From Isosphaeraceae bacterium (GTDB taxonomy: Bacteria; Planctomycetota; Planctomycetia; Isosphaerales; Isosphaeraceae), in NCBI GenBank assembly GCA_026004735.1, contig BPJS01000001.1, forward strand, positions 434,001-498,000: a stretch of 64,000 nt of DNA, given 5' to 3'. The notes under the pieces were generated by a model. It worked only from the letters and a program-made list of their open reading frames with translations, was not told where the DNA came from and did not search any database. The translations under genes and the position numbers were made by a program. How positions within the stretch are numbered: position 1 is the stretch's first letter; each line of letters starts with the position of its first letter. Positions 27,234-34,724 of the stretch are shown in pieces.

Positions 27234-27814
27234 CGGTTGGAGTTGGCCGAGGACTCCGAGGCAGCGGCGACCGGCTCGGCTTCCGGACTCATCTGGACGA
27301 TGACCTGGATTTTGCAGCGTTCGGCGACCTCCGGCGGCAGGAGGTGGCGCACGGCGGCGGCCAGGGGGTTCTCGTCGGTCGAGCCCAGCGGGAGGTTCCA
27401 GGACGGCAACCCGGAGGCCGATGGGGGTGAGGGGGCGGGAGCCGGCGATGGGGCGGGATCGGCAGGCGAGGGGGGATGGTGGACTGGGGCGGAGTCGCGG
27501 ATCGAACCGGCAAGCGTGCTCTGATCGGCCGAGCCGTCGTCGAGCCGGAAGCGGATGTGGGCGATGGCCAGTTCGTCGCCGACCTCGATCCGACCTTCCT
27601 CGACCCGCTGACCGTTGATCCGGATGCCGTTGGTCGATCCCAGATCGCGGACGAACAGGGCGTTGTTGTCGGTATGGGTCATGCAGCAGTGACGGCGGGA
27701 GACGCGGATCGAGTCCAGCCGCGCGTCGCACTGGGGGTGGCGCCCGACGATCACCATCGGGCGGTCGATCGTGATATCCGGCCCTTCATCCAAGGCAACC
27801 AAGCGTAGGGGCAT
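27209..27814 (-). CDS. FHA-domain protein (first of a tandem pair)
   Basis: A 201-residue protein, paralogous to the gene it overlaps. The FHA domain (about 1-95) has VIVGRHPQCD (21-30), SRRH (39-42) and the full canonical DLGSTNGIRING (57-68), so phosphothreonine binding is likely. A Pro/Ser/Ala linker (105-140) follows, then an alpha-helical segment AAAVRHLLPPEVAERC and a polar tail. The ATG was chosen over the GTG three codons upstream because it aligns the N-terminus with the second copy (MPLRLV and MPARFV). It begins the two-gene operon; the region upstream holds a 14-bp palindrome. Confidence 0.85.
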   Translation of the reverse strand: MPLRLVALDEGPDITIDRPMVIVGRHPQCDARLDSIRVSRRHCCMTHTDNNALFVRDLGSTNGIRINGQRVEEGRIEVGDELAIAHIRFRLDDGSADQSTLAGSIRDSAPVHHPPSPADPAPSPAPAPSPPSASGLPSWNLPLGSTDENPLAAAVRHLLPPEVAERCKIQVIVQMSPEAEPVAAASESSANSNRCQPDSSL

Positions 27815-28117
27815 AAGGTTCACCCCAAGGCCAGCGCCCTGGCCCTAATGATCGTGACGGTTCAGAGGCCAGGCGACCCCTCCTCAGATCATCACCAATT
27901 GGCGCGGTGACTGGCCAGTCAATCTCCGAAAAGTGCGTCACGGAGCGCTCATGTTGCCCGGGCGAATCGAGTTTGGCAGCCGCAGGGACCGCAGCAAAAG
28001 GGCCAGATGTGCCAAAATGGCATGATCCAAGGAAATTGTGGGCCGAATCCGACGGGGTGTCAAGCCGAGCGGAGGCCCGGCGGGAATGGTTTTGGCGGGT
28101 GATCGGGGGTGGTCGAA
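27815..28117. other. Region upstream of the FHA pair
   Basis: Just over 300 bases between the FHA operon start and the epimerase stop, both on the minus strand. It is less GC-rich than its surroundings, as expected of a promoter. It holds a perfect 14-bp palindrome and a second small hairpin, TGCCA-AAA-TGGCA (28008-28020). No coding sequence is convincing here. Confidence 0.45.
27908..27921. repeat. Perfect 14-bp palindrome, operator-like
   Basis: TGACTGGCCAGTCA reads identically on both strands and lies about 95 bases upstream of the first FHA start. Size and position suit a dimeric regulator site. No regulator gene is adjacent, so this is a candidate only. Confidence 0.4.
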
Positions 28118-29122
28118 TCAGGGGATGGCGCCGGTCGAGCGGAGCCAGATGAGGGCGTCGCGGAGGGCGGGACGGACCGGCTGTGGCTCCATGCCGAGCA
28201 GGCGCCAGGTTCGGGTGGCGTCGAAATGCAAGGTGCGGCGGGTGAGGCGGACGCCGGTGACGGTGGCGCGGGGCGGGCGGCCGGTGACGTGGTCGGCCCA
28301 GAACTCGGACAGATAGGCGACGGCCAGGCCGACCGGGTACGGGATCCGCCAGCGGGGCAAGGGGACACCGGTTTGTTCCGATAGCAGGCCGAGCAGGGCC
28401 GTTAGGGTCAGGTTTTCGCCGCCGAGCAGGTGGCGGATACCGGGCTGGCCGCGCTCCATGACCCGAACCAGCCCGGCGGCGACGTCGCGGACGTCGATCA
28501 GGTTGAGCGTGCAATCCATGATGGCCGGCAACTGGCCTCGGGCGAAGTCGCGGATCAGGCGGGTCGGCGGGGAGAGACCTCGGTCGCCTGGCCCAACGGG
28601 CATGGTGGGATTGGCCACCAGAACGGGGTGACCGGCGCGGGCGCGTTCGAAGGCGGCCTGCTCGGCGCGGAGTTTGGACAAGCAGTAGGGGCCGACCGCG
28701 TCGGCTTCGCGGATCTGGACATCCTCGGCGATGGTGGTGGTTGGGCGGGCGCAGGTCAGGATGCTTTCGGTCGAGCAGTGGACGATCCGCTCAGCGCCGG
28801 CGGCCAGGGCGGCGTCGAGGACGTGGACCGTACCGCGGTGGTTGACGGCATCGAAGTCGCGGCGGTCGCGCGTCCACAGGTTGGGATTTGCGGCGAGGTG
28901 GTAAACACGGCGCGCACCCTGGAGGGCGTGGCGGACGGCGATCGGGTCGCGGATGTCGGCGCGGACGATCTCGACCCCGGGCGGGAGGTGGTCGGTAGGG
29001 GCCTCGGGCCGTTCGACAACCCGGAGCCGCTCACCCTGGCCGACGAGCAGCGCAACCAGATGGCTTCCAATGAATCCGGCCCCGCCGGTGACGACGGTCA
29101 GCGGCCGCAACGCCTGCGTCAT
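28118..29122 (-). CDS. hpnA: NAD-dependent sugar epimerase, HpnA-like (hopanoid-associated)
   Basis: A 334-residue extended short-chain dehydrogenase. The Rossmann motif VVTGGAGFIGSHLVALL (10-26) and the catalytic YCLSK Tyr-Lys pair (about 154-158) are intact. The region ANPTMPVGPGD, then TLNLIDVRDVAAG and LLGGENLTLTALL, matches the pattern I know from HpnA, linked to hopanoid side-chain assembly, better than from UDP-glucose epimerases. No other hopanoid gene is in the window, so the pathway is an inference; a general NDP-sugar epimerase is the alternative. Its ATG overlaps the stop of the cupin gene by four bases (ATGA), showing translational coupling. Confidence 0.75.
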   Translation of the reverse strand: MTQALRPLTVVTGGAGFIGSHLVALLVGQGERLRVVERPEAPTDHLPPGVEIVRADIRDPIAVRHALQGARRVYHLAANPNLWTRDRRDFDAVNHRGTVHVLDAALAAGAERIVHCSTESILTCARPTTTIAEDVQIREADAVGPYCLSKLRAEQAAFERARAGHPVLVANPTMPVGPGDRGLSPPTRLIRDFARGQLPAIMDCTLNLIDVRDVAAGLVRVMERGQPGIRHLLGGENLTLTALLGLLSEQTGVPLPRWRIPYPVGLAVAYLSEFWADHVTGRPPRATVTGVRLTRRTLHFDATRTWRLLGMEPQPVRPALRDALIWLRSTGAIP

Positions 29123-29469
29123 TCGAGCTCGTGCACGTCGTCGAGGACCCCGCGAGGGATGCAGACGACCAGGACCTTGAGGTTGCCGTAGGCGCGATGC
29201 CGAACGCCCCGGGGCACATAGACGACGACGCCGGGATGGAGTTCGATGGTCTGGTCGTCGAGCGTCATCGCCCCCTGGCCGTCGAGGATGTAGTAAAACT
29301 CGTCGGTGCGCTCGTGGTAGTGGAGTTTGGCGTCGGTGATTTCGAGGTGGTGGACTTCGCCGGCGGCGCCATCGGCGGCCTCGATCAAGGGGCGGATCTG
29401 GCCGCAGGTTTCGGCCCAGGGCGTGACGTCGGCCACGTCGCGGCGGAGAAATCGGGTGGCAACGCTCAT
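29119..29469 (-). CDS. Cupin-domain protein, mannose-6-phosphate-isomerase-like
   Basis: A 116-residue single-domain cupin. The two metal-binding motifs are present: motif 1 as HYHERTDEFYYILDGQG (about 50-66, with two His and a Glu) and motif 2 as PGVVVYVPRGVRHRAYG (79-95, with the last His). It therefore probably binds a metal. Its exact reaction is open: small cupins of this kind are sugar isomerases, epimerases or sensors. The ATG is chosen over a TTG two codons earlier. ATGA coupling to the HpnA-like gene suggests that they act on one sugar-modification step. Confidence 0.85.
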   Translation of the reverse strand: MSVATRFLRRDVADVTPWAETCGQIRPLIEAADGAAGEVHHLEITDAKLHYHERTDEFYYILDGQGAMTLDDQTIELHPGVVVYVPRGVRHRAYGNLKVLVVCIPRGVLDDVHELE

Positions 29470-29503
29470 CGGCAAAGCGCTCCGATCAGGGAGAGACAGA
29501 AAA

Positions 29504-30107
29504 TCGGACGTTTCAGGCGAACAGGTCGGCGACTGGGCAGGAAAACCCGGGCAGCTCGGGGATGGCGTCGAGGGTTTGTCCGGGTCCGAGGAGGCGGGGG
29601 GTGGGGTTGTCGCGGCGGTAGACGGTGATGGTCCGCTGGCGGGGGTCGACGACGCAGACGGTGGCGACTCCGGCGTGGAGGTAATCGGCGACTTTTTCGA
29701 TCACCTGGTCGGCCGGCTGGTGGGGCGAGAGGACCTCGGCGACCAGTTCGGGGGGGACCGGGGCCGGCTGGGGGCCGAGCCGATGGCGGGGGAGCCGCTG
29801 ATGGCTGTAATAGCAGACATCGGCGCCGCGGACCGTGTCATCGCGGATTCGGATGGCGACGTCGTTGGTCAGGGCGTAGCCGTGGCCGGTCCGGCGGCCG
29901 TATTGGCTCAGAATCCAGTAAATCTGGCCGCACAAAAAGCCGTGCTCCGGACCAGGAGGCGGCGCCATGGCGACGATCGCTCCGCGGACCAGTTCGTGCA
30001 GGCCGTCGCCGAGTTCCATCGCCAGGAACTGGTCGGCGGTGATCGCGGGTCGGGTGGCGAGGGAGCTCATGGGGATGTCCGGGCAGGGCGACCGGGATCG
30101 CGGCCTG
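29504..30107. repeat. Direct repeat, copy 1 (Uma2 unit)
   Basis: This 604-bp unit recurs 796 bases to the right. Outside a 37-bp block (29903-29939) and a few bases just upstream of the start codon, I read the two copies as identical. It contains one entire Uma2 gene plus about 40 bases of upstream sequence. Confidence 0.9.
29513..30070 (-). CDS. Uma2 family endonuclease-fold protein, copy 1
   Basis: A 185-residue protein of the Uma2 (DUF820) family, a PD-(D/E)XK nuclease-like fold common in cyanobacteria and planctomycetes. It has TADQFLAME (11-19), HELVRGAIVAMAPPPGPEHG (25-44), DVAIRIRDDTVRGADVCYY with active-site Asp candidates (70-88), PELVAEVLSPHQPAD with the conserved Glu (107-121), then a Lys and YLHAGVATVCVVDP (130-143). 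Biological role is generally unknown; a nuclease activity is inferred from the fold. It is nearly identical to the next gene except residues 45-57 or so, which read FLCGQIYWILSQ here. It lies after the cupin gene on the minus strand, going upstream. Confidence 0.88.
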   Translation of the reverse strand: MSSLATRPAITADQFLAMELGDGLHELVRGAIVAMAPPPGPEHGFLCGQIYWILSQYGRRTGHGYALTNDVAIRIRDDTVRGADVCYYSHQRLPRHRLGPQPAPVPPELVAEVLSPHQPADQVIEKVADYLHAGVATVCVVDPRQRTITVYRRDNPTPRLLGPGQTLDAIPELPGFSCPVADLFA

Positions 30108-30299
30108 GATTTGGTTCATCATAGCGTGCCTGGCCGCTGGCAACGATGCGCAGCCGCGAAGTGTTCCACGACGCCAAGGCGGACGTAGGCTCGCATTCGG
30201 TCTGAGACCAACTGGTCCGACCCCATGCGACCACCTCCGGTGTGTCCAAAGGAATGGGTCGTCGCTCAAGAGGCGGTCGAGCGGACTTGACCGAACGGT

Positions 30300-30903
30300 T
30301 CGGACGTTTCAGGCGAACAGGTCGGCGACTGGGCAGGAAAACCCGGGCAGCTCGGGGATGGCGTCGAGGGTTTGTCCGGGTCCGAGGAGGCGGGGGGTGG
30401 GGTTGTCGCGGCGGTAGACGGTGATGGTCCGCTGGCGGGGGTCGACGACGCAGACGGTGGCGACTCCGGCGTGGAGGTAATCGGCGACTTTTTCGATCAC
30501 CTGGTCGGCCGGCTGGTGGGGCGAGAGGACCTCGGCGACCAGTTCGGGGGGGACCGGGGCCGGCTGGGGGCCGAGCCGATGGCGGGGGAGCCGCTGATGG
30601 CTGTAATAGCAGACATCGGCGCCGCGGACCGTGTCATCGCGGATTCGGATGGCGACGTCGTTGGTCAGGGCGTAGCCGTGGCCGGTCCGGCGGCCGTAGT
30701 CACGCAGGGCGGCCGCGATGGCGAGGCAATAGTACCCGTGCTCCGGACCAGGAGGCGGCGCCATGGCGACGATCGCTCCGCGGACCAGTTCGTGCAGGCC
30801 GTCGCCGAGTTCCATCGCCAGGAACTGGTCGGCGGTGATCGCGGGTCGGGTGGCGAGGGAGCTCATGGGAATGACCGGGCAGGGCGACCGGGATCGCGGC
30901 CTG
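30300..30903. repeat. Direct repeat, copy 2 (Uma2 unit)
   Basis: Second copy of the 604-bp unit, separated from the first by 192 bases of unrelated sequence. Its divergent block lies at 30699-30735, and two base differences lie near the start codon (GGGAATGACC against GGGGATGTCC). The near-identity points to a recent duplication or ongoing gene conversion. Confidence 0.9.
30309..30866 (-). CDS. Uma2 family endonuclease-fold protein, copy 2
   Basis: A 185-residue paralog of copy 1 with the same motifs and the same stop position within the repeat. The protein differs only in residues 45-57 or so, where it reads YYCLAIAAALRD instead of FLCGQIYWILSQ. The swap falls in the helix between PGPEHG and YGRRTGHGYAL. 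The ATG was chosen to match copy 1; the open frame extends about 33 codons farther upstream only by chance. Both copies are intact, which argues that both are maintained. Function is as uncertain as for copy 1. Confidence 0.87.
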   Translation of the reverse strand: MSSLATRPAITADQFLAMELGDGLHELVRGAIVAMAPPPGPEHGYYCLAIAAALRDYGRRTGHGYALTNDVAIRIRDDTVRGADVCYYSHQRLPRHRLGPQPAPVPPELVAEVLSPHQPADQVIEKVADYLHAGVATVCVVDPRQRTITVYRRDNPTPRLLGPGQTLDAIPELPGFSCPVADLFA

Positions 30904-30916
30904 TGACAAGCGTATC

Positions 30917-33064
30917 TTAGCCTGAGCCGGGGTCGGCGACGACGAACAGGTTTTTGTCGCGCCAAGGAATGGTCAGAGGCCGCAGCACGCCGGCCGCGAC
31001 CAGCCGATCGAACAGGGCCGGTGTGACAAAGTCGGTGTAGCCATAGTTGCCGGGGCTGCGATAGCGGCCGATTTCCGACCAGTCGACCCAGATGTGCGTG
31101 ATGCCCCGCTGGCGGAGGGCCGCGGCGACCTCGGCCGGCGTCCGGTCCCGCGCTAGCGTTTCGATGGTTTCGTCGTCGAAGACGGTGTTGTAGACGATGG
31201 GGTGATCCATGTGGAAGACGGCGGCTGGGCCGACTAGAAGGATTTTGCCGCCCGGTGGTAAGTTGCGGTCGAGCCAGGTGAGCGAGGGGCTGGCCAGGGC
31301 GGGCACGTCCCGGCGCAAGGTGGCCAGGGAGTCGGTCCAGCGGTTCAGGGCGGCCAGAGCGGTGGTGTCGTAGATCCAGGTGGTGAACAGTCCGACGGCG
31401 AGGACCGTTGCGAGCAGGATCGACCAGCCGCGGCGGGTCGACCAGTCGGCCCCGATGCCGGCCAGGCAGGCCAGGGCGGGGAGGATCGGCACCCAGAACC
31501 GGTCAAGCCGGTGAGTCAGGAGCCACCAGGTGGCGAAGAGGTAGGCGGCGTAGAGGGCCAGCCAGCCCGAGGCGCGGCGCGAGCCGGGCCGCAGAGCGGC
31601 CAGCGGCGCCAGCATCAGATAGAGCGGCGATTGCCAGTCGTTGCGGCCGGCGACATCGGCCAGGCCGGCGATCAGTTCGGTCCCGGTGATGGGTCTGGGA
31701 CCGTGGGCTGCGCGCCACTTCGCCTCGCGCGGCTCGCTCCAGGGTGCGCCGCCGAAGACCGAGTATCCAAGCGGGTAGACCGGGTTGCGATGATCGAGCT
31801 GATTTTTGAGTAGCCACGGACCGATCGTCAGCGCCAGGCCGGCCGCGAACCAGGCCAGCGCCTGCGGTGAACCTGCCCGCACGGCCCCGATCGCTGCGAC
31901 CAGCGACGCCGGAATCACGGCCGAGATCAAGGCCGGATACTTGCACGCCATCGCTCCGCCGGCGGTCAGTCCCAGCAGCGCCGCCCACGAACGCACCGGC
32001 GCAGACTTTGGCGGATGTGCCGTCTGGGAGCTTGACGAGAACTGGGCGGCGACGACCCAGAGCAGTGCGGCGTGGTAATACGCCAGCGGACCCTCAACGT
32101 AGGCGAAGACACTAAGGCGGTAGATCCAGGGGGTGCCGAGGTAGGCCAGGGCGGCGACCCAGGCCGCTCGTGGACCGGCGCATCGGCTGGTGGCGCCGGC
32201 GATCAGGATCGCGGCCAGGGGAGCGAACGTCATGATCAGAAACTGGCCGACCAGCGCGCCCCGCCACCAGTCGTCGAGCACGACCATGCCGAGCAGGTGG
32301 AGCATTTCGACGGCAAATGGCATCGACGTGTAGACATTGTGGGGCAGGAACGCGATCCGCCCGGCCTGGTACCACTCCTTGGGGCCTTGGAGGTGATACT
32401 CGAGGGCGTCGAAGTCGAGCGACGGCTGGAGCGATCCCAGGACCATCAGGATCAGGAACGGCAGAGCGGGCAGGAGCGGCACCGCGGCCCGCAGGCGTGG
32501 GAGGCGGAGCGGACCTGTGGGGCGACGGAGGTTGGCGAGAGCCAACGCCGCAAGGCCGAGCCGTACCGCCCAGGGATGGAGGCTGCCGAGTCGGCCGAGG
32601 CCGAGGCTCAAGGCCCCGAGCAGCGTGGCCCCGATGCCGTAGGCGAGCGCGAGCTGCTCAGCGGCCTGGGTCGGGATGCCTGGGGCGAAGGCGCGGAGCG
32701 TCCAGCGTCCCAGACCGACGGCTGCGGCCGCGATGAGCAACCCGGCGGCCACGATGGGCAGCCGGTCGCCCAGGTTCTCGACATGGCTCAGGTTGGCCAG
32801 CGCCGTGCCGAGGAGCGAGTCGTCCCAGCCGACCCCGGGGACGACGTGGGGCAGGGCCTGCATCACGACGTAGATGCGGCGGAGCGGTTCGGCGCCGGTT
32901 GAGCCGTCGGGCAAGGTCGTTTGGACGGCCTGAGCGTTGGGCAGGGGAACGGTCAGGTACCAGATGAAGGCGGCCAGTTGCGCCAGCCCGATGGCCGCCA
33001 GCGCGGGCCAGGTCCGACCGAGCCGCGGAGCGCGGGCGGTCAGAGTGTCGGGCCGATTTGCCAC
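30917..33064 (-). CDS. GT39-like polytopic membrane glycosyltransferase-type protein
   Basis: A 715-residue protein with about 12-14 hydrophobic segments and a C-terminal soluble domain of about 150 residues. The pattern resembles GT-C fold mannosyl- or arabinosyltransferases that use polyprenyl-phosphate sugars. A conserved-looking loop, SLQPSLDFDALEYHLQGPKE (acidic, about 230-250), sits after an early membrane segment, where such enzymes keep catalytic acids. The end (VGPAAVFHMDHPIVYN and RGITHIWVDWSEIGRY) looks like a periplasmic domain. The start is the GTG that overlaps the uxaA stop by 25 bases, so it is probably co-translated with uxaA. The acceptor is unknown. Confidence 0.8.
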   Translation of the reverse strand: MANRPDTLTARAPRLGRTWPALAAIGLAQLAAFIWYLTVPLPNAQAVQTTLPDGSTGAEPLRRIYVVMQALPHVVPGVGWDDSLLGTALANLSHVENLGDRLPIVAAGLLIAAAAVGLGRWTLRAFAPGIPTQAAEQLALAYGIGATLLGALSLGLGRLGSLHPWAVRLGLAALALANLRRPTGPLRLPRLRAAVPLLPALPFLILMVLGSLQPSLDFDALEYHLQGPKEWYQAGRIAFLPHNVYTSMPFAVEMLHLLGMVVLDDWWRGALVGQFLIMTFAPLAAILIAGATSRCAGPRAAWVAALAYLGTPWIYRLSVFAYVEGPLAYYHAALLWVVAAQFSSSSQTAHPPKSAPVRSWAALLGLTAGGAMACKYPALISAVIPASLVAAIGAVRAGSPQALAWFAAGLALTIGPWLLKNQLDHRNPVYPLGYSVFGGAPWSEPREAKWRAAHGPRPITGTELIAGLADVAGRNDWQSPLYLMLAPLAALRPGSRRASGWLALYAAYLFATWWLLTHRLDRFWVPILPALACLAGIGADWSTRRGWSILLATVLAVGLFTTWIYDTTALAALNRWTDSLATLRRDVPALASPSLTWLDRNLPPGGKILLVGPAAVFHMDHPIVYNTVFDDETIETLARDRTPAEVAAALRQRGITHIWVDWSEIGRYRSPGNYGYTDFVTPALFDRLVAAGVLRPLTIPWRDKNLFVVADPGSG

Positions 33065-34596
33065 GGGGCGAACTCCTCCTCGCCGACGCCGGCGCGCTCG
33101 CTCTGGGTGGGCGTGCCGCTGGCGACCTCGAGGATCCGCTCGAAGAGCCGCCGGCCGACCGACTCGACCGGCTCGCCGGCGAGGATGGTGCCGGCGTCGA
33201 GGTCCATGTCGTCGCGCATGCGTTCGTAGAGTGGGGTGTTGGTGGCGACCTTGATGCAGGGGGTGGGGCGCAGGCCGAGGACGCTGCCGCGGCCGGTGGT
33301 AAAGACGAGCACATTGGCGCCGGAGGCGACCAGGCCGGTGGTGCAGGGGGGGTCGTAGCCGGGCGTATCCATGAAGACCAGGCCCGGAGTCCGGACCGTG
33401 GCGGCGTAATCGACGACATCGACCAGCGGGCTGGAACCGGCCTTGGCCGCTGCGCCGAGGCTTTTCTCGTAGATGGTCGTCAGGCCGCCAGCCTTGTTGC
33501 CGGGCGAGGGGTTGTTGTTGATCTCGGCCCCGAACAGACCGGTATACCATTCCCACCAGCGGATCTTCTGGACCAGTTTTTCGCCGACCTCGGGGCGGAT
33601 CGAGCGGCGGGTGAGCAGGTGCTCGGCGCCGTAGATTTCGGTTGTCTCGCCCAGGATGACGGTTCCGCCCTGGGCCACGATCAGGTCGGCGGCGACGCCC
33701 AGGGCCGGGTTGGCTGTGATGCCCGAGTTACCGTCCGAGCCGCCGCACTCCAGCGCGACGCAGAGTTTCGACGCCGGTTGTTCGGTGCGCTGCCAGGAAT
33801 TGGCCTCGGGCATGAGCTGTTCGACCGCGGCGACGGCGGCCTCGACGGTTCGGGTGATGCCGCCCTGGTCCTGGATGTTGAGCACCCGAGGCCGCTGGGG
33901 GCGTGGGGGCGTCGCTTCGGCTGGGCCGAGGCTGACCAGGTTTTGAGAGGCGACCAGGTGGTCGGCGTAGACGCCCTCGCAGCCCAGGCCGACGATCAGG
34001 TAGGCGGCGACGTTGGGATGGGTGGCGAAGCCGGCCAGGACGCGCTCGAGGATCTGAAAGTCGGGGCCTTCGAATGGCAGGCCGCAGCCGCCTTTGTGGG
34101 TGATGGCGAAGACGCCGTCGATGTTGGGGAACTGGCGGCGGAAGGCGCCGTCGCGGAACCGGTCTGAGATCAGGCGGGCCGTGCTGGCCGAGCAGTTAAC
34201 GGTGCTGACGACGGCGATGTAGTTGCGGGTGCCGACGCGGCCGTCGGGCCGCAGGTAGCCGCGAAAGGTGCGTGGCTCGGCAGCGGGAGCGATGGGCACG
34301 GCGTCGGTGCCAAAGGCGTAGTCGCGGTTGAATCGCTCGGCCTTGAGGTTGTGGGTATGGACCCAGGAGCCGGCCGGGATCGGCTCCGCGGCGAAGCCGA
34401 TCACCTGGCCGTATTTGCGAACCGCCGCGCCGGCCGCGATGTTGACGACCGCCAGCTTGTGACCGAGCGGAATCGGCTCACGGGTCGTCACCAGGCGGCC
34501 AGCCAGTTCCAGGTCCGTTCCGGCCGGGATCGGCCGCGCAGCGACGGCGACCGAATCATCCGGCCGGAGCAAGACGGCGGCGGTGGCGGCGGGCAT
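33040..34596 (-). CDS. uxaA: Altronate dehydratase family protein (UxaA/GarD type)
   Basis: Sugar-acid dehydratase that removes water from altronate (or galactarate) to form a 2-keto-3-deoxy acid in hexuronate breakdown. The 518 residues combine an N-terminal SAF domain (about 1-95, with PIPLGHKLAV) and the large catalytic domain from about 105, with GRVGTRNYIAVVSTVNCS (119-136), THKGGCGLPFEG and CGGSDGNSGITANPA. Later metal-binding Cys and His positions are present (TPGYDPPCTTG). SAF-containing single-chain forms are normal for UxaA. Upstream, a PQQ-type sugar dehydrogenase and a glycosidase-like gene suggest a carbohydrate-catabolic neighbourhood. The next gene's start overlaps its end. Confidence 0.9.
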   Translation of the reverse strand: MPAATAAVLLRPDDSVAVAARPIPAGTDLELAGRLVTTREPIPLGHKLAVVNIAAGAAVRKYGQVIGFAAEPIPAGSWVHTHNLKAERFNRDYAFGTDAVPIAPAAEPRTFRGYLRPDGRVGTRNYIAVVSTVNCSASTARLISDRFRDGAFRRQFPNIDGVFAITHKGGCGLPFEGPDFQILERVLAGFATHPNVAAYLIVGLGCEGVYADHLVASQNLVSLGPAEATPPRPQRPRVLNIQDQGGITRTVEAAVAAVEQLMPEANSWQRTEQPASKLCVALECGGSDGNSGITANPALGVAADLIVAQGGTVILGETTEIYGAEHLLTRRSIRPEVGEKLVQKIRWWEWYTGLFGAEINNNPSPGNKAGGLTTIYEKSLGAAAKAGSSPLVDVVDYAATVRTPGLVFMDTPGYDPPCTTGLVASGANVLVFTTGRGSVLGLRPTPCIKVATNTPLYERMRDDMDLDAGTILAGEPVESVGRRLFERILEVASGTPTQSERAGVGEEEFAPWQIGPTL

Positions 34597-34724
34597 GGGA
34601 TCAGGCTCGGGCGGGGCAGAACGGAGCGACGCAGCGAACGGCCCGGTCGGGTCGCGCCGTCGTTCTCAGTGTACTGGTCCGGGGCGGTAAGCCGAAGGGT
34701 GGAGGCAAGCGTTTGGGGTTGGCG

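Noticed and set aside
27980..28030. Sigma-54 promoter (TGGCAC ... TTGCT) upstream of the FHA genes
   Set aside because: The two elements are 11 bases apart rather than about 5, so the spacing is wrong.
29504..30903. Uma2 repeats as an insertion sequence or a toxin-antitoxin locus
   Set aside because: No transposase, terminal inverted repeats or target duplication seen, and no small partner gene; it reads as a gene duplication.
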